Below are positions 26,535-34,956 of a DNA stretch of 42,730 nucleotides, one piece after another. Both the position numbers and the translations under genes were made by a program. Below the pieces are notes generated by a model, which made no database searches, had not been told where the DNA came from, and saw only the letters and a list, made by a program, of their open reading frames with translations. Position 1 is the stretch's first letter, and each line of letters opens with the position of its first letter. Source of the DNA: [Clostridium] methylpentosum DSM 5476 (GTDB lineage Bacteria; Bacillota; Clostridia; Oscillospirales; Ruminococcaceae); the NCBI GenBank assembly GCA_000158655.1, contig EQ973338.1:309790-352519 (forward strand), written 5' to 3'.

Positions 26535-27239
26535 CTAACTCCAGCGCTTTTTCTCAAGCGACCTCACAGAGAGGAAGTTGAAAATGACCATAATACTGAT
26601 GAAATACAGGATATCCGCGATGTTGAGCAACCCCGCAGTAAAGTTGCGGTAGCGGCCCATGAACGAAATCTCTCCGAGGATGTTTTTCAGCCAGTCGATC
26701 GAGATGACGCTCGCGAAGGTGTCGAGGTACATAAACAGCAGCATGACCGCAAAGGCGCCGATTGCCGCAATGACTTGGCTCTTGGTGAGGGAGGACATGA
26801 AGATCCCGATTGCGATGAGGGCGCCGCCGAGCAGCAGCACTCCAATCAGGTTGCCAATGGTGAGGCTCCAGTCGATCGGGGTGAAGAGCAACAGGATCAC
26901 CGCGTAACACAGAGTGATCGCAGCGCCGATTGCATAGACGATGTAAGCGGCGAAAAACTTGCCGTACACCATCCCGTGCAGGTTGACCGGACTGGTGAGC
27001 AGCAGCTGATCGGTTTTGGCTTTATACTCTTCGCTGAACAGCCGCATCGTGAGGATGGGGACGAGTAGCAGGATGATGAGAAACATCGATTCAAACACAA
27101 TCGAGAGGTTTGCTGTATTCGAGAGCAGCACCCCGGCGTAAAAGTAAAAGCCGGAAAAGATGTAGAATACCGCGAGGAATACATAGGCAATTGCAGAGGA
27201 AAAATAGGAGTGCAGCTCCTTTTTAAAGATTGCTTTCAT
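26535..27239 (-). CDS. ABC-2 type transporter permease (GldF-like)
   Basis: A 234-residue permease with six membrane helices, starting MKAIFKKELHSYFSSAIAYVFLAVFYIFSGFYF, the usual ABC-2 (GldF/NosY-like) opening. RLFSEEYKAKTDQLLLTSPV is the conserved cytoplasmic coupling segment after the second helix. It pairs with the ATPase encoded just upstream, with which it overlaps by 17 nt. The cargo is unknown. Confidence 0.88.
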   Translation of the reverse strand: MKAIFKKELHSYFSSAIAYVFLAVFYIFSGFYFYAGVLLSNTANLSIVFESMFLIILLLVPILTMRLFSEEYKAKTDQLLLTSPVNLHGMVYGKFFAAYIVYAIGAAITLCYAVILLLFTPIDWSLTIGNLIGVLLLGGALIAIGIFMSSLTKSQVIAAIGAFAVMLLFMYLDTFASVISIDWLKNILGEISFMGRYRNFTAGLLNIADILYFISIMVIFNFLSVRSLEKKRWS

Positions 27240-28356
27240 CGTCGTTCACCTCCGCGGATTGTTGGCTTGGTTGTTGTATTTGCGCGCTGTACGGCTCTTG
27301 GTCTGTCAGCGGTTCAGACTGTCCGGCTTGTGCGCTGTCTGTCTGGCCGTCCTGCAGCACATCCGGGGATGGTTCTTCCTGCTGTTCGGCAGTTCCTTCC
27401 GCTTCGGGAGTTTGTTCCCCCTGGCCCTCTCCCGCAACGAGGCGCAGGAAGATATCCTCCAGCGAGAGCTCGTTGCTCTTGAGGCCGAGAATTGGAATTC
27501 CCGCCTGCGCAAACGCGTGGAACAGCGGTCTGCGGATGTCCTCTTCCCCCTCGGGCTCGATCAGGAAATCCACAGTGCCGGGTTCCCGGCTGCCAATGAC
27601 TTCTGCCCGGCCAACCCCCGGGACCGATTCGACCAGCTCGCGCAGGGTATCTTCCTCCCCCTCGGCGCGCAGGGTGTATCCGTATTCCCCGCTCAGGCTC
27701 TTGGAGAGGTTTTCCTCGGTGTCGTCCGCCACGATCCGGCCGTCGCTGATGACAATGATCCGGTCGCACACCGCCTGGATTTCAGTGAGGATGTGGGAGG
27801 AGAGGATGATGGTGTGCTGCCGCCCGAGGTCGCGGATGAGATTGCGGATGTCAATGATCTGCTGCGGGTCAAGGCCGACTGTCGGCTCGTCGAGGATGAG
27901 CACCTCGGGGTTGCCGATGAGCGCCTGGGCAAGGCCCACCCTCTGCCGGTAGCCCTTGGAGAGGTTGCCGATCACCCGCTCGTACACATGGTCGATTTTC
28001 ACCGTTTTACAGATGTCAAAGATCTCTTTGCGCTTGTTGCCCCGCACTTTTTTGAGGTCCCACACAAAATTTAAGTATTCCTGAACTGTCATGTTGAAAT
28101 ACAGGGGCGGCTGTTCCGGCAGATAGCCAATGCACGCTTTGGCTTGATTCGGCTGCTCAAGCAGATCAAAGCCGTTGACACAGACCCTTCCCCCCGTTGA
28201 GGAGATGTAACCGGTCAGAATGTTCATGGTGGTTGATTTTCCCGCGCCGTTCGGCCCGAGAAAGCCGAGGATCTCTCCCTGCTCCACTTCAAAGCTGATG
28301 CCCTGCAGGGCCAGCTGGTTTCCGTATCGCTTGGTGAGATTTTCTACTTGTATCAT
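27223..28356 (-). CDS. ABC transporter ATP-binding protein with Q/E-rich C-terminal tail
   Basis: A 377-residue ATPase, first gene of the operon. Walker A is GPNGAGKST (34-42), and the Q-loop region is GYLPEQPPLYFNM. The signature is LSKGYRQRVGLAQAL, Walker B is VLILDEPTVGLDPQQ, and the switch His is in LSSHILTEIQ. A regulatory domain follows to about residue 308. The last 65-70 residues are low-complexity Gln/Glu/Ser/Pro and probably disordered, which is unusual for the family. The ATG at 28356 has GGAGGG upstream. A leader with a five-hairpin repeat and an extended -10 promoter precede it. Confidence 0.92.
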   Translation of the reverse strand: MIQVENLTKRYGNQLALQGISFEVEQGEILGFLGPNGAGKSTTMNILTGYISSTGGRVCVNGFDLLEQPNQAKACIGYLPEQPPLYFNMTVQEYLNFVWDLKKVRGNKRKEIFDICKTVKIDHVYERVIGNLSKGYRQRVGLAQALIGNPEVLILDEPTVGLDPQQIIDIRNLIRDLGRQHTIILSSHILTEIQAVCDRIIVISDGRIVADDTEENLSKSLSGEYGYTLRAEGEEDTLRELVESVPGVGRAEVIGSREPGTVDFLIEPEGEEDIRRPLFHAFAQAGIPILGLKSNELSLEDIFLRLVAGEGQGEQTPEAEGTAEQQEEPSPDVLQDGQTDSAQAGQSEPLTDQEPYSAQIQQPSQQSAEVNDDESNL

Positions 28357-28394
28357 AGGCTCCCTCCATTGTCCTTGCCGGGCGGCGGGCGATT

Positions 28395-28568
28395 TCTGAG
28401 GCGCTGCCTCAGACTCCGGTTAAGGGGCTTCTTGAAAGAAGCCCCTTAACAATCCCCAAGAACTTTAGATTGCGCCCATCCCCTTGATGGGCGCAATCTA
28501 AAGTTTTCGGGGGTTCTTAGGGGGCCTTTTTCAAAAGGACCCCTAAGCGGGGATTGGGACGGAGCCCC
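28395..28568 (-). repeat. Five-hairpin palindromic element, copy 1
   Basis: Read on the minus strand, five hairpins follow in order. They are GGGGC / GTCCC (28568-28556), CTTAGGGG / CCCCTAAG with an inner CC-TTTT helix (28547-28516), a perfect 19-bp stem (28504-28486 with 28480-28462), a perfect 14-bp stem (28449-28436 with 28433-28420), and TCTGAGGC / GCCTCAGA (28413-28395). It matches 34741-34912 at about 80% by eye. The G-U pair in the first hairpin exists only on the minus strand, which points to an RNA read with the ABC operon. Confidence 0.85.
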
Positions 28569-28596
28569 AAAAAACCACCCTCGCTCGGCATGAATA

Positions 28597-28622
28597 AGGG
28601 GGCGTATGAAGATACGCCCCCT
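28597..28622 (-). terminator. Terminator-like hairpin behind DUF1015
   Basis: An 11-bp perfect stem AGGGGGCGTAT / ATACGCCCCCT has a 4-nt loop. Only a weak T-tract (TTATTC) follows in the minus direction. It also sits directly after the putative ABC-operon promoter. Confidence 0.6.
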
Positions 28623-28636
28623 GGGTAATCGAGTAC

Positions 28637-28645
28637 AGTATAACA
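28637..28645 (-). promoter_or_regulatory. Extended -10 promoter of the ABC operon
   Basis: TGTTATACT on the minus strand is an extended -10 (TGn-TATACT) without a good -35. Transcription from it would give a leader of about 270 nt, holding the hairpin at 28597-28622 and the five-hairpin element. Confidence 0.45.
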
Positions 28646-28704
28646 GGATTGTTTGATGGTTGCTTGTTCAAAAACTGAACAAACCTTGAACGGGATGTCG
28701 ATCC

Positions 28705-29982
28705 TTACAGGATTTTGTTCATGACAAGCCCGGTGATCAGTTTGGGATAAAAATAGGTGCTCTTTTGAGGCATTTTTTCCCCAGCTGCGGCCACGTCGCG
28801 TATTTCCTCAATCTTGGTGGGATTGAGCAGCAGCGCGCAGTTGGCGTCCCCGTTGTCCACTGCCCGGATCGCCTCGTCGGCGGAGCGGGTGTAGGTGAGG
28901 TTGATCTGCTGGGCCATATTTTCTTTGTCAATGCCAAGGAGCTTCTCGAGAAAGAGGGAGTGGATGACCGCCACATCGAGCCCCCGGTAAGCTTGGCTGT
29001 GCTCAGGGAACACCTCGTCCATCATGGCCACGTCCTTGAGCGAGAGGATGCGGTAGCAGTCGTCGGCGTAGAGGATAAACGCCTTGCCGCCGGCGCGGTA
29101 GAATTGGTAGAGGATGTTCTGCGCGCCCTCGAGAGTGTCGTATTGCGAGATGTCAAAATACTGCTCGGCCTGTGCGCACAGCTTGTCAGAGTCAAAATTT
29201 TCGAGGTCGCGCACAATGCGGTGGGTGGGAAGGACGACAAGGCCGTCGTTTTGCATGTCCACAAGCATCATCATCACATAGTTGGAGGGGTGGTCGTCGC
29301 TGGTGTTGATCCCCTGTTCCCGCAGGTAGTTGCGGTAGTTGATCGCAGTCTCGTAGCGGTGGTGGCCGTCTGCTATGTACAGCTTTTTGTCCGCAAAGAC
29401 GTTTTCCAGCAGTTCGATCATCGCGGGGTCGCGGAGCCTCCACATCCGGTGGGTGACCCCTTCCCCGTCGGTGAATTCGATTTCAGCTGGGTCGCTCGAG
29501 GCAATTTTGAGCACCTCGGCTGCCTGTTGCTGCTCGTCCATGTAGAGGGAATAGATCTGGCTGAAGTTGCAACCGGTGGCCTTCATGAGGTTGAGCCGGT
29601 CCTCTTTGGCCTTGGAGAGGGTTTCCTCGTGGGGCAGGACGACCCCTTTCTCCCACTCCTCGAGCTGCACCCAGGAAATAAAGCCCTTGAGTCGCTTTGT
29701 TTCGCCGCCCACGGTGAATTCTTCCTCATAAATATAAAAAGCGGGGGCTTCATCCTTCTTGAGGATGCCGCTTTGGGCCCATTTGCGCAGCGTTTCGCCC
29801 GCCTCTTTGTAGGGATCCTCCCCTTTGGGGAGCTCGAGGCGGATGATGTTGTTGGGATTTGTCTGCAAAAAGTGCAGCCGCTGCTCCTCGCTGATGATAT
29901 CATACGGCGGACAGGTCAGCTGGCGGATGTCGCCTGCGCCCGCAGAAAAGCGCAGACCTCGAAAGGGTTTGATCGTTGCCAT
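28705..29982 (-). CDS. DUF1015 family protein
   Basis: This 425-residue cytoplasmic protein starts MATIKPFRGLRFSAG and contains LTCPPYDIISEEQR. IADGHHRYETAINYRN near the middle is the family hallmark and looks like an active or metal site. THRIVRDLENF follows. DUF1015 proteins are widespread in Clostridia and are often encoded near serine or phosphoglycerate metabolism genes, but no function is proven. The ATG at 29982 is preferred over an upstream ATG at 30072, because GGAG lies 7 nt before it and the longer N-terminus is not family-like. A promoter is seen at 30086-30114. Confidence 0.88.
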   Translation of the reverse strand: MATIKPFRGLRFSAGAGDIRQLTCPPYDIISEEQRLHFLQTNPNNIIRLELPKGEDPYKEAGETLRKWAQSGILKKDEAPAFYIYEEEFTVGGETKRLKGFISWVQLEEWEKGVVLPHEETLSKAKEDRLNLMKATGCNFSQIYSLYMDEQQQAAEVLKIASSDPAEIEFTDGEGVTHRMWRLRDPAMIELLENVFADKKLYIADGHHRYETAINYRNYLREQGINTSDDHPSNYVMMMLVDMQNDGLVVLPTHRIVRDLENFDSDKLCAQAEQYFDISQYDTLEGAQNILYQFYRAGGKAFILYADDCYRILSLKDVAMMDEVFPEHSQAYRGLDVAVIHSLFLEKLLGIDKENMAQQINLTYTRSADEAIRAVDNGDANCALLLNPTKIEEIRDVAAAGEKMPQKSTYFYPKLITGLVMNKIL

Positions 29983-30085
29983 GGCATTCTCCGTTTCTTC
30001 CGCTGGTTGATTTTGTTTCGGGCAGCCCCATCCCGGCGGAACCATGACGCTGCTTTCTTCATTTTTACACAAAACTCTACGTTTT

Positions 30086-30114
30086 ATATTACCAACTTTA
30101 AAAAACTTTGTAAA
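30086..30114 (-). promoter_or_regulatory. Promoter of the DUF1015 gene
   Basis: On the minus strand, TTTACA (30114-30109), a 17-nt spacer and TAATAT (30091-30086), about 100 nt upstream of the ATG. It is divergent from the nucleotidyltransferase gene. Confidence 0.6.
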
Positions 30115-30203
30115 GTGGTTATTTTATTTTTTTTCAGCCAATACTAAGAGGCATCAGCCCCACTGTTTTATGGAGAAGTACAATTTTGAAAAGGAGGAAC
30201 ATT

Positions 30204-32510
30204 ATGCAGGCAGTTATTATGGCGGGGGGAGAGGGGAGCCGGCTGCGCCCGCTCACCTGCGACATCCCCAAGCCGCTCGCGCCGCTGTGCGGCCGTCCGG
30301 TGCTGGAATACATCCTTGACCTGCTGGCAGAGCACCGGTTTGACCGCGCGGTGATGACGCTGCTTTACCAGGGAAACAAGATCATTTCTCACTTTGATGG
30401 AGAGGATTACAAGGGAATTGAGCTCTCCTATTCGTTCGAACCCCAGCCGCTCGGCACGGCGGGCAGCGTGCGCCACGCGGTAAAAGATCCGCGGGATGAC
30501 ATCCTTGTCATCAGCGGGGACGCGCTGTGTGATTTTGATCTCACCAAGGCGGTGGCGTTCCACCGGCAGAGTAGGGCGGCAGCAACACTGCTCGTCAAAC
30601 GAGTGGAGGACCCGCGGGAATACGGACTCGTCAACGTCACAGAAAACGGGAGAATTGCGGGATTTCTTGAAAAGCCCTCCCTCTCCCACTGCGTGACCGA
30701 CCTTGCCAACACTGGAATTTACATCCTCTCCCCCGCAGTGTTTGACCTCATCGAGGAAGGGAAAAAAGTCGATTTTGCACAGCAGGTCTTTCCCAAAATG
30801 CTTGAAAAAAAGATGCCGCTCTACGCCTATGAAGACGCGGGCTATTGGTGTGACATCGGCGACTTGCAGAGCTATGTGAACTGCCAGCGCGACATGCTGC
30901 AGGGAAAGGTGCGCTGCAGTATCGACGCGCCTGAGGTCGGCGGGGTGTTCACCAAAACTGAGCTTCTCTCCGCCCAGGGAGCAGTCAGACCGCCCGCCTA
31001 CATCGGGAGCAACGTCCAGTTCGGGGAGGGCGTGCAGGTGGAAGCGGGTTCGGTGATCGGGGACAACGTAACCCTCGGGGATGGCTGCCGAGTCAAGGGA
31101 GGCGTGATTCTCGACGGGGCGCACCTGGCCTGCGGCGCGAGCTGCGTGCGGGGGGTCATCGGCACCGGCGCACGGATGGGCAAAAACAGCGCAGTGTTCG
31201 AATGCGGCGTGCTTGGCACGAATGCTGTACTCGGCGACGAGTCGGTGGTGCCGGACGGCATCAAGGTGTGGGAGGGCAAACGGGTGCCCGACAACACCCG
31301 GCTCACCGACAACCTGCAATACGGCATTTCAGCGGGCATTCTCTGTGACGAGGATGGCATCTGCGGGCGCACCAATGTGAGCGTCACCCCTGAGCTCTGC
31401 TGTAAGATCGGCGCGGCGCTCGCTAGCCTCAGCGAGGGGGCGATCATCGCGGTGGCGAGCGGGGACACCCTCTCCGCCCGCGCGCTCAAATACAGCGCGA
31501 TGTCGGGCGTCCTCTCCACTGGGAGCAACCTGTGGGATTTTGGGGTGAACTTTGAATCCCAGTTTGACTTTTGTATGCTCAAAAGCATGGCGGATTACGG
31601 GGTTTATATCTCCTCCGACGGGGCCGCCCGGATCAAGATTGTCGCCAAGGGGGGGCTTCCCCTCCCACGCTCCCAGGAGCGCAAGCTCGAGGGAGCGGTC
31701 AATCGCAGCGAATATCGCCGGGCGGAGTCGGAGAAATTCGGCACCGCGGTCGATCTGAGCTCACTGCGGGAGATGTATGCCATTGAGCTCATCAAGGCGG
31801 CCAAGGAAAATCTCAGCGGTATCGGGGTGCAGATCAAGACAGCCAACGCAGCGGTGCGCCGGGTGCTCGAGGACGCCCTCGTCAAACTCGGGTGCGGACT
31901 CGAGGGGGACTTCTGTCTCCACATCTCGGCGGACGGAAAGCAGCTCTCGGTGTACAGCGACGAATTTGGGTACATCCGGCACGACAAGCTGCTGGTACTG
32001 CTCTGCGGCGATTATTTTGAGACAGAAAAGGAGCTTGCCGTGCCCTACGGCGCGCCAAAGGTACTCGATGAGATCGCGGCGCAGCACGGCGCAAAGCTCT
32101 ATCGCTACGAGGACTGCCCCTGCGACCAGTCAGACGAGTACGCGCGGCGGCTCGCGGTGGACGCGCCGTTTGTGCGGGACGGGCTGCTCATGGCAATCAA
32201 GCTGCTTTCCTACCTCAAGGAACATGCGGTGTCGATTTCTGAAGCGGTTGCGAGCATCCCGAAATTTGGCACGGCGAATCGGTTTGTCTCGGTTGCGGTC
32301 AATCCCACCACCATTCTGCGCAAGCTCGGCGATGGGAGGCAAAAGATCGGAGAGGGGCTCTCTCTCAAGGTCGACAAAGGGGATGTCCGCATTCGGCCGG
32401 TCAAATCGGGCAAAGGGGTACTCCTCTTTGCCGAGAGCGCGAGTTCTGAAACCGCTGAGGAAATATGTGACTTTTTTGAAAACATTGTGTCCGGCCAGGA
32501 GGAATCCTAG
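30204..32510 (+). CDS. Sugar-1-phosphate nucleotidyltransferase fused to a degenerate phosphohexomutase domain
   Basis: A 768-residue fusion protein. Residues 1-230 are a nucleotidyltransferase (MAGGEGSRLRPLTCDIPKPLAPLCGRPVLEYIL, with GDALCDFDL as the metal site). Residues about 250-350 are a left-handed beta-helix (GSNVQFGEGVQVEAGSVIGDNVTLGDGC). The rest resembles a phosphoglucomutase/phosphomannomutase (GDTLSARALKYSAMSGVLSTG). Where active mutases have the phosphoserine loop TASHNP, this protein has YISSDGAARIKI. Where they have DGDxDR, it has HISADGKQLSVYSDEFG. The mutase half is therefore probably inactive or regulatory. The family is annotated as mannose-1-phosphate guanylyltransferase-like; the sugar is not known. 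The ATG at 30204 has AAGGAGG 6 nt upstream. Confidence 0.85.
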   Translation: MQAVIMAGGEGSRLRPLTCDIPKPLAPLCGRPVLEYILDLLAEHRFDRAVMTLLYQGNKIISHFDGEDYKGIELSYSFEPQPLGTAGSVRHAVKDPRDDILVISGDALCDFDLTKAVAFHRQSRAAATLLVKRVEDPREYGLVNVTENGRIAGFLEKPSLSHCVTDLANTGIYILSPAVFDLIEEGKKVDFAQQVFPKMLEKKMPLYAYEDAGYWCDIGDLQSYVNCQRDMLQGKVRCSIDAPEVGGVFTKTELLSAQGAVRPPAYIGSNVQFGEGVQVEAGSVIGDNVTLGDGCRVKGGVILDGAHLACGASCVRGVIGTGARMGKNSAVFECGVLGTNAVLGDESVVPDGIKVWEGKRVPDNTRLTDNLQYGISAGILCDEDGICGRTNVSVTPELCCKIGAALASLSEGAIIAVASGDTLSARALKYSAMSGVLSTGSNLWDFGVNFESQFDFCMLKSMADYGVYISSDGAARIKIVAKGGLPLPRSQERKLEGAVNRSEYRRAESEKFGTAVDLSSLREMYAIELIKAAKENLSGIGVQIKTANAAVRRVLEDALVKLGCGLEGDFCLHISADGKQLSVYSDEFGYIRHDKLLVLLCGDYFETEKELAVPYGAPKVLDEIAAQHGAKLYRYEDCPCDQSDEYARRLAVDAPFVRDGLLMAIKLLSYLKEHAVSISEAVASIPKFGTANRFVSVAVNPTTILRKLGDGRQKIGEGLSLKVDKGDVRIRPVKSGKGVLLFAESASSETAEEICDFFENIVSGQEES

Positions 32511-32553
32511 TGTTTCCAGCCCTTGTAAAGCTGACTGGAACACTTGGATTTAC

Positions 32554-32582
32554 TTGACAGAACCGCCTTTTCCAGTTATTAT
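32554..32582 (+). promoter_or_regulatory. Promoter of the RNase J gene
   Basis: A perfect TTGACA (32554-32559), a 17-nt spacer and TATTAT (32577-32582). The start is expected near 32589, about 240 nt before the coding region. Confidence 0.75.
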
Positions 32583-32588
32583 ATTAAA

Positions 32589-32826
32589 TAAGTATTTGTT
32601 CGGAATTTTCTTTTTGGCGCGCGGTTTCCCACCCTTCAACCATATCACCCAACGCGTGCCAGTCGTATTGTTCGGATCGAACTAAAAGGTCCCTCGAAAG
32701 ACAAGGGACCACATACTACAAGACGCGGTTTTCAGCCAAAGGCGGCTGAGCTTTGTTTGTGTTGCCGATTTTTGGACGCCGCGTTTACTTAGGACTACTT
32801 TGATAAGAGAAAAGCGAGGTAAAAAC
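32589..32826 (+). promoter_or_regulatory. Long structured 5' leader of the RNase J mRNA
   Basis: The leader holds a hairpin GGTCCCT / AGGGACC (32688-32694 with 32704-32710). A larger domain follows, closed by ACGCGG / CCGCGT (32723-32728 with 32779-32784), with an inner CAGCC / GGCTG hairpin (32733-32737 with 32744-32748). No T-run follows either, so these are not plain terminators. Control of the ribonuclease through its own leader is possible but inferred. Confidence 0.5.
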
Positions 32827-34722
32827 GTGACAACTGAAAATCAAAAAAATAACCAGAACCGCAACCAGGCCCGTGAACAGGGAGGATCCAATTCTCGCCC
32901 CCGCCGCAACAACCGCCGCCCCAACCCCAACAACGCCCACAAAGCGGCGCAGCAAGGCACACCCGCCAACAAGCCGGCAAACCAGGGGCAGCAGCAGAAC
33001 AAGCCTGCCAAACAGCCCCGTCAGAACCGGCAGAACGACAAAAAGCCGGCTAAAACAGTGCGTAAAACCCCGGTGCGGATCATCCCGATTGGCGGCCTGA
33101 ATGAAATCGGAAAAAACATGACCTGCATCGAGTGCGGGCAGGACATGTTCATCATCGACTGCGGCATGGCGTTTCCCGACCCGGATATGCTCGGCGTAGA
33201 CCTCGTGCTGCCCGACTACACTTATGTGGAAAAAAACATCGATCGCCTGCGCGGCATCGTCATTACCCACGGGCATGAGGACCACATCGGCGGCGTGCCG
33301 TTTTTCCTCAAGCGGTTTAATGTGCCGATCTACGGCACCCGTCTCGCCATCGGCCTGATCGAAGGCAAATTAAAAGAGCACGGCCTCCTCGGACGAGCCA
33401 AGCTCAATGTCGTTGCACCCAAGCAGATGATCAAAATGGGTTGTATGGCAGTTGAGATGATCCACGTCAACCATTCAATTCCCGATGCGGTCGGTCTCGC
33501 GGTGCACACTCCGGCGGGCGTCCTTGTCCACACCGGTGACTTTAAGATCGACTACAGCCCGGTTGAGGGCTCGATGATCGACCTGGCGAAGTTTGCTGAG
33601 CTCGGTTCCCGCGGCGTGCTGCTGCTCATGTCCGACTCAACAAATGCCGAGCGCCCGGGTTACACCCCGAGCGAGCGCACAGTCGGGGAGTCCTTCTCCA
33701 ATCTCTTCAACCAGGCGGGCAATCGGCGCATCATTGTCGCGTCGTTCGCTTCGAATATCCACCGCATCCAGCAGATCATTGACAACGCCGTCAAATATGG
33801 CCGCAAGGTCGCGGTGTCGGGGCGCAGCATGGAGAACGTTGTCGCCAAAGCGATTGAGCTCGGTTATCTGCACATGCCCGACGGGCTGATGATCGACATC
33901 AACCAGATCAACCGTTATCCCCACGAAAAGCTCATCGTCGTCACCACCGGCAGCCAGGGCGAGCCCCTTTCCGCCCTCTCCCGCATGGCGAGCGGCGATC
34001 ATCGCAAGGTCAGCGTCACGTGTGAGGATTTCATCATCATCTCCGCGTCGCCGATTCCGGGCAATGAAAAACACGTCACCAAGGTGATCAACGACCTGAT
34101 GCGGCTCGGGGCCAAGGTGATTTACGAAAAGATGTACGAGACCCACGTCTCGGGCCACGCCTGCCAGGATGAGCTCAAGATGATCCTCTCGCTGGTGCGC
34201 CCGAAATACTTCATGCCGGTGCACGGCGAGTACAAGCATATGAGAAAGCACGCCGACCTCGCAATTGCGATGGGGATCCAACCCTCTCACATCAACATTG
34301 GGGAAATCGGCCAGGTGCTCGAAATCGACAACGTGGATATGCACATCGCGGGCACCGTCCCGTCGGGCAAGGTGTTTGTCGATGGGCTGGGCGTCGGGGA
34401 CGTCGGTTCCATTGTGCTGCGCGACCGCAAGGTGCTGTCGGAGGACGGCCTCATTGTAGTGGTCATGACCATTGAGAACGAATCGGGTTGCATTGTGTCT
34501 GGTCCGGATCTTGTCTCCCGTGGGTTTGTTTACGTGCGGGAATCTGAAGCGCTCATGGATGAGGCCAAGCGGCTACTGGTGAGAACCCTGGACCAGTGCC
34601 ACGAGCAGCACATTCGTGAGTGGGGCGCCATCAAGTCGGCTGTCAAAGATGAGCTCTCGAGCTTTATCTACCGCAAGACCCATCGCTCCCCCATGATCCT
34701 GCCAATTATTATGGAAATCTAA
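32827..34722 (+). CDS. rnj: Ribonuclease J
   Basis: RNase J is a metallo-beta-lactamase/beta-CASP ribonuclease with 5'-exonuclease and endonuclease activity in mRNA decay and rRNA processing. Of its 631 residues, HGHEDH begins at His148, and HVNHSIPDAVG, HTGDFKID and SDSTNAERPGYTPSE follow. TGSQGEP and HVSGHA in the beta-CASP part and PVHGEY complete the metal and phosphate sites. Residues 1-75 are an Asn/Gln/Arg/Pro-rich basic extension; the catalytic motifs sit about 74 residues later than in Bacillus RNase J1. The GTG at 32827 has GAGG 7 nt upstream. It has its own promoter and a long structured leader. Confidence 0.95.
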   Translation: MTTENQKNNQNRNQAREQGGSNSRPRRNNRRPNPNNAHKAAQQGTPANKPANQGQQQNKPAKQPRQNRQNDKKPAKTVRKTPVRIIPIGGLNEIGKNMTCIECGQDMFIIDCGMAFPDPDMLGVDLVLPDYTYVEKNIDRLRGIVITHGHEDHIGGVPFFLKRFNVPIYGTRLAIGLIEGKLKEHGLLGRAKLNVVAPKQMIKMGCMAVEMIHVNHSIPDAVGLAVHTPAGVLVHTGDFKIDYSPVEGSMIDLAKFAELGSRGVLLLMSDSTNAERPGYTPSERTVGESFSNLFNQAGNRRIIVASFASNIHRIQQIIDNAVKYGRKVAVSGRSMENVVAKAIELGYLHMPDGLMIDINQINRYPHEKLIVVTTGSQGEPLSALSRMASGDHRKVSVTCEDFIIISASPIPGNEKHVTKVINDLMRLGAKVIYEKMYETHVSGHACQDELKMILSLVRPKYFMPVHGEYKHMRKHADLAIAMGIQPSHINIGEIGQVLEIDNVDMHIAGTVPSGKVFVDGLGVGDVGSIVLRDRKVLSEDGLIVVVMTIENESGCIVSGPDLVSRGFVYVRESEALMDEAKRLLVRTLDQCHEQHIREWGAIKSAVKDELSSFIYRKTHRSPMILPIIMEI

Positions 34723-34740
34723 TTTCTGCTGGGAGGTGTT

Positions 34741-34912
34741 GGGACTCTGTCCCAAACTCTGCTTAGGGGGTCTTTTGAAAAAATCCCCCTAAGAACCCCT
34801 GAAAACTTTAGACTGCGCCCATCGAAACGATGAGCCCAGTCTAAAGTTTTTGGGGATTGTTTGGGAAGCTTCTCAACAAGCTCCTAAACCGGAGTCTGAG
34901 GCGAAGCCTCAG
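34741..34912 (+). repeat. Five-hairpin palindromic element, copy 2
   Basis: In order on the plus strand the hairpins are GGGAC / GTCCC (34741-34753), CTTAGGGGG / CCCCCTAAG (34762-34793), a 20-bp stem with two mismatches (34805-34824 with 34828-34847), a 12-bp stem with one bulge (34859-34871 with 34878-34889), and CTGAGGC / GCCTCAG (34896-34912). It is the counterpart of 28395-28568. In the third stem a T-A pair of copy 1 is a C-G pair here, and the fourth stem differs at several bases while still pairing. It lies between rnj and gdpP, along their direction. Confidence 0.85.
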
Positions 34913-34956
34913 CACTTCCCTGCGGAATTACATTTGCAGTTAAGACGAGGTGCGAG

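Noticed and set aside
24080-28356. Gliding motility operon
   Set aside because: GldA/F/G-like proteins are shared, but no other gliding genes are present and the family is widespread in non-gliding Firmicutes.
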